A program made the position numbers and the translations under genes. Source: Phycisphaera sp. (GTDB lineage: Bacteria > Planctomycetota > Phycisphaerae > Phycisphaerales > Zrk34). Taken from it: a stretch of 36,812 nucleotides of DNA. The notes under the pieces are model-generated. The model saw nothing but the letters and a program-made list of their open reading frames with translations, ran no database searches and was not told the origin of the DNA. Positions 1 through 6,158 of the stretch are shown one piece after another (within the stretch, counting starts at the first letter, position 1; every line of letters begins with the position of its first letter). The DNA lies in contig WGMA01000066.1 in assembly GCA_016125285.1 (NCBI GenBank), positions 1 to 36,812 of the forward strand, read 5' to 3'.

Positions 1-115
1 GATGTGAGAGTGGGCGCCGTCGCAACGTTGCATGAGCCCGTGACTGATGGGTCTGATCGCCCCACGGCAGCTCGGATAGAAGAGTGAACCGATCCGTCGA
101 TAAAAACGTCTGACT

Positions 116-529
116 TTGCAGTTGACGACCCGGCTCATAGAGGAGCGTCGCGAGGAGTTCACGCCGGGCACGAACTTCGACGCGTGGGCGTTCACGATCG
201 CGCGGTTCCAGGCGATGGCGTACCGCAAGAACACGACGCGGCAGCGGGCCAGGCGGGTCCTTTCCGACGACGCGCTCGACCGCGTCGAGGCGAAGTTCAC
301 GGAGATGTCCGACCGGGCGACCGACATGCGTGACGCGCTGCGGACGTGCCTGCAGAAGCTGTCGCCCGAGCAGCGGCACATCCTCGACGCCCGCTACGCG
401 CACGACGACACGGTGAAGGTCGCCGCCGAGCAGCTCAACCGCCCGGTCAAGTCGATGTACAAGGCGCTGTACCGCATCCGCAAGATGCTGATGGACTGCG
501 TGCGGCAGCAGGAGGCGGTGCAGGCGTGA
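116..529 (+). CDS. ECF-type sigma-70 family RNA polymerase sigma factor, N-terminally short
   Basis: Predicted to direct RNA polymerase to a small regulon, probably controlled by the membrane protein encoded next to it. Residues 14-40 carry the end of sigma region 2 (EFTPGTNFDAWAFTIARF, as in planctomycete ECF factors). Residues 70-130 form region 4 with a helix-turn-helix (KLSPEQRHILDARY, then KSMYKALYRIRKML). The product is 137 residues, while relatives are about 170-190. The roughly 45 residues of regions 2.1-2.2 that should precede LIEERREEF are missing. An in-frame TAA at 101-103 blocks any upstream extension, and no other frame upstream encodes them. The TTG start at 116 is only the first possible one. 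The stop overlaps the next start (GTGA, 526-529), so the pair is translationally coupled. It may be a decayed or frameshifted gene; family call sure, functionality uncertain. Confidence 0.75.
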   Translation: MQLTTRLIEERREEFTPGTNFDAWAFTIARFQAMAYRKNTTRQRARRVLSDDALDRVEAKFTEMSDRATDMRDALRTCLQKLSPEQRHILDARYAHDDTVKVAAEQLNRPVKSMYKALYRIRKMLMDCVRQQEAVQA

Positions 530-2142
530 CGCACGAACCGGAACATCACGACGACCGCGACGACGCGCCCGACACGCCGGAGACGGTCGACGAGCTGATC
601 AACGCCGTGATCGACGGCTCGATCACCGACGGCGACATGGCGCGGCTGGACGCGATGCTCGCCGAGGGCGACACGGCGCGGGAGCGCTACGTCGAGGCGC
701 TGATGGCGCACGCGATGCTGCGTGTGGAGCTGCGGGCGCACGACGTGCCGATCGCGCTGGCGCGACCGATCGACGCCGACGGCGAGGCGGAACTGCTGGC
801 GCCGCGGCGGCTGGCGTTCCGCTGGACGCGCGTCGCCGCGGCGGCCGCGGTGCTGCTGGTCGCGGGCGTGACGTTCAGAATGATCACGTCGGACGCGTTG
901 ATGCACCGCGCGGGCGAAACGAAGGTGACGCACGGCGCGGTCGCGACGCTGACCGACACCACCGACGCGACGTGGGCCGACGATGCCGCGAGCCTGCTGA
1001 CGCCGGGCGCCGAGCTCGATCGCGGCCCGCTGCACCTCAAGGCCGGCGTCGCGCAGATCGTGATGCGCAGCGGCGCGGTCGTCGAGCTGGTCGGCCCGAC
1101 GACGTTCCACGTCACCGGGCCCAACGCCGGGCGGCTCGACTCGGGGCGCATCGTCGCACGCGTGCCGCACTCGGCGATCGGCTTCGCGGTCGTCACGCCG
1201 CACACCACCGTCACGGACCTGGGCACGGAGTTCGGCCTGATCGCCGACGCCGACGACAAGTCGACGCAGGTGCACGTGTTCAAGGGCCGCGTCGAGATGA
1301 ACAGCACCCACGTCAGGCAGCAGCTCGAGGCGGGCCAGGCGACGTCGGTCGACAACGCGGGCGCGAAGACGATCGCGTCGGACCCGCTGGCGTTCCTGCC
1401 GGGGCCGACGTACGCCGCCGACGTGCTGCGGACGAGGCCGATCGGTTACTGGCGGTTCGACGGCATGACCGGCGGCGAGATCACCAACGTCGTCAACCCC
1501 GACGCCCCGGCGAAGATGGTCGGCCCGTCGCAGCTGTACAACGGCCCGGAGATCGGCCCGCGCGTCGACGCCGTGAAGCGCACCAACACCGCGCTGCACC
1601 TCGAGGGCAACGCGTACGCCGTCGTCGGCGACTTCGCCGCGTTCGAGCGCACCGACAGGTTCAGCTACGGCGGCTGGGTGCGGCCCCACACCGGCCCCGA
1701 GCAGCACGCGATCCTGTCGCGCATGGACGCCCCCACGGCGTACCGCGGCTACGACCTGCTGATCGCCGACGGCCTGCGCGCCTTCGTGCACATCTCCAGC
1801 CACTTCCCCGGCAACGCGATCCGCGTGCGCACCGCACCGATGACGCCCGACGCGTGGCACCACGTGATGGTGACGTACGACGGCTCATCGATGGCGGCCG
1901 GCGTCCGCGTGTACATCGACGGCGGGCTCGTCCCGACGGAGGTGCTCGATAACAACCTGACCGGGTCGATCAAGACCGAGGTCCCGTTCGTGCTGTGCCG
2001 ACGCACCGGCGCGAGCCAGACGTCCGTGCCGGCTCTTGTGCAGGGCGAGGTCGACGAGCTGGTGATCTATGACCGCGAGCTGACGGGCGACGAGGTGCGC
2101 GTGCTCGCCGGGTCCAAGGTCACGAAGGGAGACACGCGATGA
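526..2142 (+). CDS. FecR-domain / LamG-domain membrane protein (anti-sigma-like)
   Basis: 538-residue protein. The GTG start at 526 is chosen because it overlaps the sigma factor stop. The acidic cytosolic N-terminus (residues 1-100) resembles the short anti-sigma region of FecR-type regulators. One membrane helix follows at about 102-120 (VAAAAAVLLVAGVTF). A FecR-like beta domain spans about 140-265, with the hallmark TDLGTEFGLIAD near residue 230. A LamG/concanavalin-like jelly-roll domain runs from about 305 (GYWRFDG) to 530, with WHHVMVTYDG and a closing DELVIYDRELT. Known for the family: such proteins sit beside ECF sigma factors and pilin-like genes in planctomycetes. Inference: it holds the sigma factor at the membrane and senses a carbohydrate or surface ligand through LamG. 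Its stop overlaps the next start (ATGA at 2139-2142). Confidence 0.85.
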   Translation: MTHEPEHHDDRDDAPDTPETVDELINAVIDGSITDGDMARLDAMLAEGDTARERYVEALMAHAMLRVELRAHDVPIALARPIDADGEAELLAPRRLAFRWTRVAAAAAVLLVAGVTFRMITSDALMHRAGETKVTHGAVATLTDTTDATWADDAASLLTPGAELDRGPLHLKAGVAQIVMRSGAVVELVGPTTFHVTGPNAGRLDSGRIVARVPHSAIGFAVVTPHTTVTDLGTEFGLIADADDKSTQVHVFKGRVEMNSTHVRQQLEAGQATSVDNAGAKTIASDPLAFLPGPTYAADVLRTRPIGYWRFDGMTGGEITNVVNPDAPAKMVGPSQLYNGPEIGPRVDAVKRTNTALHLEGNAYAVVGDFAAFERTDRFSYGGWVRPHTGPEQHAILSRMDAPTAYRGYDLLIADGLRAFVHISSHFPGNAIRVRTAPMTPDAWHHVMVTYDGSSMAAGVRVYIDGGLVPTEVLDNNLTGSIKTEVPFVLCRRTGASQTSVPALVQGEVDELVIYDRELTGDEVRVLAGSKVTKGDTR

Positions 2143-2948
2143 GCCGTACCGGTTTCAAAACCCCTCTCCATCAAGGGAGAGGGAGCAAGCGGAGTCGTGG
2201 CATCACGCTGATCGAGCTGATGGTGACGATCGCGATCATCGCCGTGCTGATGGCGATCCTGCTGCCGGCGTTGTCGAAGACGAAGGAGCTTAACCGGCGG
2301 GCGCTGTGCCTGACGAACCAGCGGTCGACGGCGCAGGCGGCGATGGAGTACGCGGTGGCGTTCAACTCGGCGCTGCCGCCGTCGCAGATGGTCGGCAAGG
2401 GCTGGACGTCGGCGTACGACCTGCGTGTGTATCAGCCGGCAAGCCTGCGGTCGAACCCGATGGGGATCGGCCTGCTGATCAACGACAACTACCTGCCGAC
2501 GGACAAGGCCGGGCCGCTGATGCACTGCCCGAGCCTGGACGACTCGCTCGGCCCGGCGCCGGGCCACTGCATGGACCGCAAGACGCCGTGGGGCATCGGC
2601 GCGAGCCTGTGGAACGACCCGGCGTACAAGAACTGGCGCGTGATCAACTCGTACAACTACCGCTCGCCGTCGTACTACCGCGTCAGCGGGCAGTACGAGA
2701 TGAAGTCGTACAACCACGGCGCGACGTTCCTGCTGCTGTGCGACACGCCCGACAAACGATTCGGCATCCGCTACACGCACCTCGACGGATACAACCGCGT
2801 GTTCGCCGACGGGCACGGCGGGTGGTTCTCCGACCCCGACCTGATCATTGACGGCATGGCGCCGTACGTCTGCGGCATCGACGGGTGGTCCGTCACCGAC
2901 GAAAAGATCTTCACCCTGATGGCGCAGGACGTCGCGGCACACTACTGA
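2139..2948 (+). CDS. Prepilin-type N-terminal cleavage/methylation domain protein (pseudopilin-like) 1
   Basis: 269 residues. A class III signal is seen at residues 21-45: cleavage after Gly21 in RSRGITLIELMVT, Glu at +5, then the hydrophobic helix IAIIAVLMAILLPAL. The soluble domain ends with the planctomycete H-X9-DG signature (HLDGYNRVFADG). The expected role is a pilin-like or type II secretion-like surface subunit processed by a prepilin peptidase not present here. The start overlaps the stop of the FecR-LamG gene and is preceded by AAGGGAG. The leader is unusually long (about 21 residues), because DNA 2162-2183 forms a hairpin repeat that is read through as coding sequence. Family call is firm; the actual substrate or assembly is unknown. 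Confidence 0.85.
   Translation: MSRTGFKTPLHQGRGSKRSRGITLIELMVTIAIIAVLMAILLPALSKTKELNRRALCLTNQRSTAQAAMEYAVAFNSALPPSQMVGKGWTSAYDLRVYQPASLRSNPMGIGLLINDNYLPTDKAGPLMHCPSLDDSLGPAPGHCMDRKTPWGIGASLWNDPAYKNWRVINSYNYRSPSYYRVSGQYEMKSYNHGATFLLLCDTPDKRFGIRYTHLDGYNRVFADGHGGWFSDPDLIIDGMAPYVCGIDGWSVTDEKIFTLMAQDVAAHY
2162..2183. repeat. Small inverted repeat embedded in the pilin 1 leader
   Basis: CCCTCTCC at 2162-2169 pairs perfectly with GGAGAGGG at 2176-2183 around a 6-nt loop. The word resembles common intergenic REP-type hairpins, but here it lies inside the coding sequence, translated as part of TPLHQGRGS, upstream of the prepilin cleavage site. Confidence 0.6.
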
Positions 2949-2981
2949 TTCACACGATCACGATTGCAAGGAACCCCGAGC

Positions 2982-3746
2982 ATGACACGCTATCGGTACG
3001 CCCACGGATTCACACTCGTCGAACTGCTTGTGGTGGTTTCGATCATCCTGCTGATGGTCGCGATCATCCTGCCGAGCGTCGACCGCGCGCAGAAGACGGC
3101 GTGGGAGACGCGCAGCCAGATCAACCTGCGGCAGGTCGACATCGGGTTCCTCACGCTCGCGACGGATCACCGCGGCTACCTGCCCGCCGCGTTCGCCGCG
3201 CCGTTCACCGGTCCCGAGGACTGGCAGAAGTCGTGGCTCGGCAGCGAGGTCGGCTGGACCAGCAACGAGGGGGCGCTCGTGCCGTACATCGGCGGCGTGA
3301 AGAAGGCGCAGGAGATCTACCGCGACCCGGTCATCCCGCCGTCGCCGCTGAACTCCGGCAAGGGCTCCAACGGCATGTTCGACTACTCGGCGCTGACCGC
3401 GTTCGCCGGGGCGCGCGTGTCGGCGATGCCGAACATGGTCGAGCACCTGAACCCCGACACCGGCGAGTACGAGAAGTCCAACACGCCGCTGATCGTCGCG
3501 GAGGACCCCGCGGGCTACATCAACAACCACCACGTCGAGCCGAGCCACTCGGGCCTCGACCGGCTGTCCAACTGGTACCTCGACGGCGGCGCGTACTACG
3601 CGTCGGTGGACGGGTCGGTCACGCGGCTTCAGTTCCAGACGCGCGGTCCGACCAGCCTCGAGTGGATCGCCCAGACGCCCAGCGGCGCGACCGTCAACCT
3701 CGACTGGTACCTGCCCGGCGGCTGGGGCGGCTGGAACCACCGCTGA
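2982..3746 (+). CDS. Prepilin-type N-terminal cleavage/methylation domain protein 2
   Basis: 254 residues. The ATG at 2982 is preferred over an in-frame TTG at 2964, because AAGGAA at 2969-2974 lies at a proper distance and the leader is then short. Type IV pilin-like N-terminus: YAHGFTLVELLVVVSII, cleavage after the Gly, Glu at +5, then a hydrophobic helix ending ILPSVDRAQ. The globular part ends with a DGGAYYASVDGSV segment, a diverged version of the H-X9-DG tail seen in the preceding protein. It lies 33 bp downstream of that gene on the same strand, so it is probably in the same transcript. Role inferred to be a minor pilin or pseudopilin. Confidence 0.8.
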   Translation: MTRYRYAHGFTLVELLVVVSIILLMVAIILPSVDRAQKTAWETRSQINLRQVDIGFLTLATDHRGYLPAAFAAPFTGPEDWQKSWLGSEVGWTSNEGALVPYIGGVKKAQEIYRDPVIPPSPLNSGKGSNGMFDYSALTAFAGARVSAMPNMVEHLNPDTGEYEKSNTPLIVAEDPAGYINNHHVEPSHSGLDRLSNWYLDGGAYYASVDGSVTRLQFQTRGPTSLEWIAQTPSGATVNLDWYLPGGWGGWNHR

Positions 3747-3784
3747 TCCCGTTCAACTCGAACGACTCGCAAGGAACGTCACCC

Positions 3785-4561
3785 ATGCAACGCGCCCGCG
3801 GATTCACCATCGTCGAACTGCTCGTCGTGATCTCCATCATCCTGCTGCTGGTGGCGATCCTGCTGCCGTCGATCGAGCGCAGCCAGTATCAGGCGAACCT
3901 CACGAAGTGCGCCGCGAACCTGCGTCAGCTCGGCGTGGGCGTGATGGGCTACGCGTCGGACAACCTGACGTTCTATCCGGCGCGGCCGAGCCTCAACAAG
4001 CCCACGAGCCTCAAGAACGGCGGCAACGACTACCGCCCAGCGCTGCGGGACTACGTGCCCTTCAACGCGCTGCAGTGCCCGCTGTCGCCCGATCGTGTCG
4101 ACTTCGACAAGGCCAACGCCGTGCAGGTCGAGGCGAACTACGGGCTGTGGTGGAGCTGGCGTTACAACGACGGCGGCGGGTTCGTCGAGCGCGGCATGTA
4201 CAAGCTCAACGACGTGTTCACGTTCCGCGGCGAGAAGTTCGACGTGCTGGCCGGGGACTGGGACGCGATGCAGCTGACGTACGGGCACTCCGAGACGTCG
4301 CACATCGCCTGCGGCGGCGACACGACGCATCAGGCCTGGACGTGGGTGAACTACGCGTGGGGCGGCACGACGTACACGTTCTCGCGGTGGAACAACTGGG
4401 CGGGAACGAAGCGTAAGCCGATCGACGAGAACTTCCTGTTCAACGACGGCGGCGTGCGGATGTACGGCCACGTGTCGTGGGATCACGCCGAGGTTCCGGA
4501 GATGAAGAACACGCCGGTGTTCCGCGACGTGACGGTGTGGTCGACGTGGCTGCCGCAGTGA
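3785..4561 (+). CDS. Prepilin-type N-terminal cleavage/methylation domain protein 3
   Basis: 258 residues, starting at the ATG at 3785 after a CAAGGAACG stretch that serves as ribosome binding site. The N-terminus RARGFTIVELLVVISII is a canonical prepilin cleavage site with Glu at +5, followed by LLLVAILLPSIERSQ. The conserved Cys pair region after the helix (KCAANLRQLGVGVMGYASDN) is typical of planctomycete and lentisphaeral DUF1559-like pilins. The C-terminal FNDGGVRMYGHVSWD resembles the diverged tail of the second pilin. It is the third tandem paralogue in the cassette and the last gene before a convergent neighbour. Probably co-transcribed with the two upstream pilins. Confidence 0.8.
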   Translation: MQRARGFTIVELLVVISIILLLVAILLPSIERSQYQANLTKCAANLRQLGVGVMGYASDNLTFYPARPSLNKPTSLKNGGNDYRPALRDYVPFNALQCPLSPDRVDFDKANAVQVEANYGLWWSWRYNDGGGFVERGMYKLNDVFTFRGEKFDVLAGDWDAMQLTYGHSETSHIACGGDTTHQAWTWVNYAWGGTTYTFSRWNNWAGTKRKPIDENFLFNDGGVRMYGHVSWDHAEVPEMKNTPVFRDVTVWSTWLPQ

Positions 4562-4589
4562 GGGTGTCGCGGGGGTTGCCGGCGCGAGT

Positions 4590-4630
4590 AGCCGGGGTCG
4601 GGAACGACCCGGCTCGCGAAGTGTTTCGCG
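4590..4630. terminator. Two adjacent hairpins between convergent genes
   Basis: AGCCGGGGTCG (4590-4600) pairs with CGACCCGGCT (4605-4614) with one bulged G and a GGAA loop. It is followed at once by CGCGAA-gtgt-TTCGCG (4615-4630). They fill the space between the pilin 3 stop (plus) and the dehydratase stop (minus). There is no T-run on either strand, so they may be a rho-type barrier or REP-like repeat rather than an intrinsic terminator. Confidence 0.4.
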
Positions 4631-4915
4631 TCAGCCCGCAATCTGATTCATCTTTGTCGCCAGGTCAACGTCTTTCTGCGTGACGCCCCCCGCGTCGTGC
4701 GTCGACAGGTCGACTCTTACGGTGTTCCAGACGTTGAACCACTCGGGGTGATGGTTCATCTGCTCGGCGACCAGTGCGCAGCGGGTCATGAAGCCGAACG
4801 CGGCGTTGAAGTCGGCGAACTTGAACTCGGCGTGCAGCTTGCCGTCGACCAGCGTCCAGCCAGCCAGACCGGCCAGTGCGGCGGCAATCTCATCGCCGGT
4901 GAGTTTCGTGGCCAT
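4631..4915 (-). CDS. phhB: 4a-hydroxytetrahydrobiopterin (pterin-4a-carbinolamine) dehydratase
   Basis: 94 residues, the usual length for this family. It dehydrates 4a-hydroxytetrahydropterin to quinonoid dihydropterin, supporting pterin-dependent aromatic hydroxylation. In bacteria lacking such hydroxylases it may serve a broader pterin or molybdopterin role. The active-site signature is complete: E-Q-M-N-H-H-P-E-W at about 48-56, an aromatic and THD near 70, and a final Asp in QKDVDLA. The ATG at 4915 follows AGGAAAGGGGC, a clear ribosome binding site; the longer upstream reading has no coding character. It is a single-gene unit, convergent with the pilin cassette. No phenylalanine hydroxylase is in view. 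Confidence 0.92.
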   Translation of the reverse strand: MATKLTGDEIAAALAGLAGWTLVDGKLHAEFKFADFNAAFGFMTRCALVAEQMNHHPEWFNVWNTVRVDLSTHDAGGVTQKDVDLATKMNQIAG

Positions 4916-4943
4916 GGTTGCCCCTTTCCTGAATAACCAACGC

Positions 4944-4972
4944 AGTATGGGGCGTATATGCTGATGAGTAAA
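4944..4972 (-). promoter_or_regulatory. Candidate sigma-70-type promoter for the dehydratase
   Basis: On the minus strand TTTACT (4967-4972) and CATACT (4944-4949) are separated by exactly 17 bp, each matching 4 of 6 consensus positions. The likely start lies about 25-30 nt ahead of the ATG at 4915. Sequence match only. Confidence 0.35.
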
Positions 4973-5056
4973 GATGCTGGATGCTGGAGGGGTCCAGCGT
5001 ATACCGGCGACGATCCGGCATCGCGAGCGCCAGCGAGCCATCCGGCATCCCGCATC
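4973..5056. repeat. Imperfect inverted repeat with word-iterated arms
   Basis: GATGCTGGATGCTGGA (4973-4988) pairs with TCCGGCATCCCGCATC (5041-5056), 14 of 16 positions. Each arm is a tandem of a GATGCTGG-like word. ATCCGGCATC also occurs as a direct repeat inside the element and in the right arm. It lies between the divergent dehydratase and DUF58 genes. Confidence 0.5.
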
Positions 5057-5107
5057 GGCGAGCGCCGCGAGCCCCGACAGCCGCGTGCCTTGAGCAGTGG
5101 GGGCGAC

Positions 5108-5120
5108 TACACTGAACGGC
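5108..5120 (+). promoter_or_regulatory. Candidate -10 element giving a leaderless DUF58 mRNA
   Basis: TACACT at 5108-5113 lies exactly 7 nt before the ATG at 5121, so transcription would start at or next to the start codon. No ribosome binding site precedes this ATG. The same TACACT-N7-ATG layout occurs before the hydrolase gene at 17298. No convincing -35 is seen. Confidence 0.35.
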
Positions 5121-6062
5121 ATGAGTGAAGCTGAGCAACACCATCACGCGACGGACTATCTCCGGCCCGAAACGCTGGTGCAGTTGCACGGCACGGAGCT
5201 GCGGGCCCGGCACATCATCGAAGGCCTGATGACCGGCATGCACCGCTCGCCGTTCTTCGGTTATTCGGTCGAGTTCGCCCAGCACCGCCAGTACGCCACG
5301 GGCGACGACCTGCGGCACCTGGACTGGAAGGTGTTCGCCCGCACGGACAAGCTCTACATCAAGCAGTACCAGCAGGAAACGAACCTCGACCTGATGCTGC
5401 TGGTCGACGCGTCGGGGTCGATGAGCTACGGCTCGAAGATCGGCGGGTCGAGGGGCAAGACGTGGCGGAAGTTCGACCTGGCGACGTCGCTGGCGGCGGC
5501 GATGAGCTACATCGCGCTGCAGCAGCAGGACCGCGCCGGGCTGATCGTCTTCGCCGACAAGCTGCTGGACGTGGTGAACCCCTCGAGCCAGCGCGGGCAA
5601 TGGCGTTCGATCGTCAAGGCGTTGCAGACCAAGCCGGTGGACGCCCAGACGAACATGGGCCGGGTATTCGACGAGGTGCTGGCGAAGCTGCATCAGCGGA
5701 CGCTGGTGGTGGTGCTCAGCGACATGTTCGACGACACGTCGAGCCTGGGCGCGGGCCTGGCGCGGCTGCACCACCGCCGCCACGACGTGATGCTGCTGCA
5801 GACGCTCGACCACGAGGAGCTGACGTTCTCGTTCAGCCGACCGTCGCGTCTGCTCGGGCTGGAGAACGAAGGCAAGCTCGACCTCGACCCGCGGTCGCTG
5901 CGCGAGGCGTACCTGCAGGAGATGTCGAACCACATCGAATCGATCCGCCAGCAGGCGCGTCGGTTCCGCTACGACCACGAACTGATCGACACCTCCCGCG
6001 AGGTGGGCCCGCCGCTGAGCCACTTCCTGGCCAAGCGCGCGGCGAAACTGAAACGTGCTTGA
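5121..6062 (+). CDS. DUF58 domain protein with von Willebrand A fold
   Basis: 313 residues. DUF58 proteins normally work with a MoxR AAA+ ATPase in chaperone-like assembly or maturation; no MoxR is in this window. No membrane helix is seen, so it is cytosolic. The DUF58 core is [21 protein letters not shown] at about 60-82. The VWA metal site (MIDAS) is intact: DASGSMS at about 96-102, a Thr in TNMGRVFDE, and Asp in LSDMFDD near 200. The start is set at the ATG at 5121; an in-frame GTG at 5097 would add 8 residues within non-coding sequence. It is the first gene of a six-gene plus-strand run. Function of the whole run is not established. Confidence 0.88.
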   Translation: MSEAEQHHHATDYLRPETLVQLHGTELRARHIIEGLMTGMHRSPFFGYSVEFAQHRQYATGDDLRHLDWKVFARTDKLYIKQYQQETNLDLMLLVDASGSMSYGSKIGGSRGKTWRKFDLATSLAAAMSYIALQQQDRAGLIVFADKLLDVVNPSSQRGQWRSIVKALQTKPVDAQTNMGRVFDEVLAKLHQRTLVVVLSDMFDDTSSLGAGLARLHHRRHDVMLLQTLDHEELTFSFSRPSRLLGLENEGKLDLDPRSLREAYLQEMSNHIESIRQQARRFRYDHELIDTSREVGPPLSHFLAKRAAKLKRA

Positions 6063-6065
6063 GGA

Positions 6066-6145
6066 GATTTTTGAATTTGGATTTTGGATTCTTGATCGTC
6101 CCTCGCTCACGTGCGGGACCGGTCGAAAATCAAAATTCAAAAATC
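6066..6145. repeat. AT-rich inverted repeat between DUF58 and BatA genes
   Basis: A 23-nt arm at 6066-6088 starting GATTTTTGAATTT pairs with 6123-6145 (mirror starting TCGAAAATC and ending AAAAATC), with 2 mismatches. Both arms iterate a (G)GATTTT word. The loop contains an inner inverted GTCCC/GGGAC. It is strikingly A+T-rich against the surroundings. It might attenuate or stabilise the operon mRNA between its first two genes. Confidence 0.65.
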
Positions 6146-6158
6146 AAAATTGAAGTTG

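Noticed and set aside
394-1863. 489-codon minus-strand frame opposite the FecR-LamG gene
   Set aside because: Arg/Val/His-rich shadow of the real gene.
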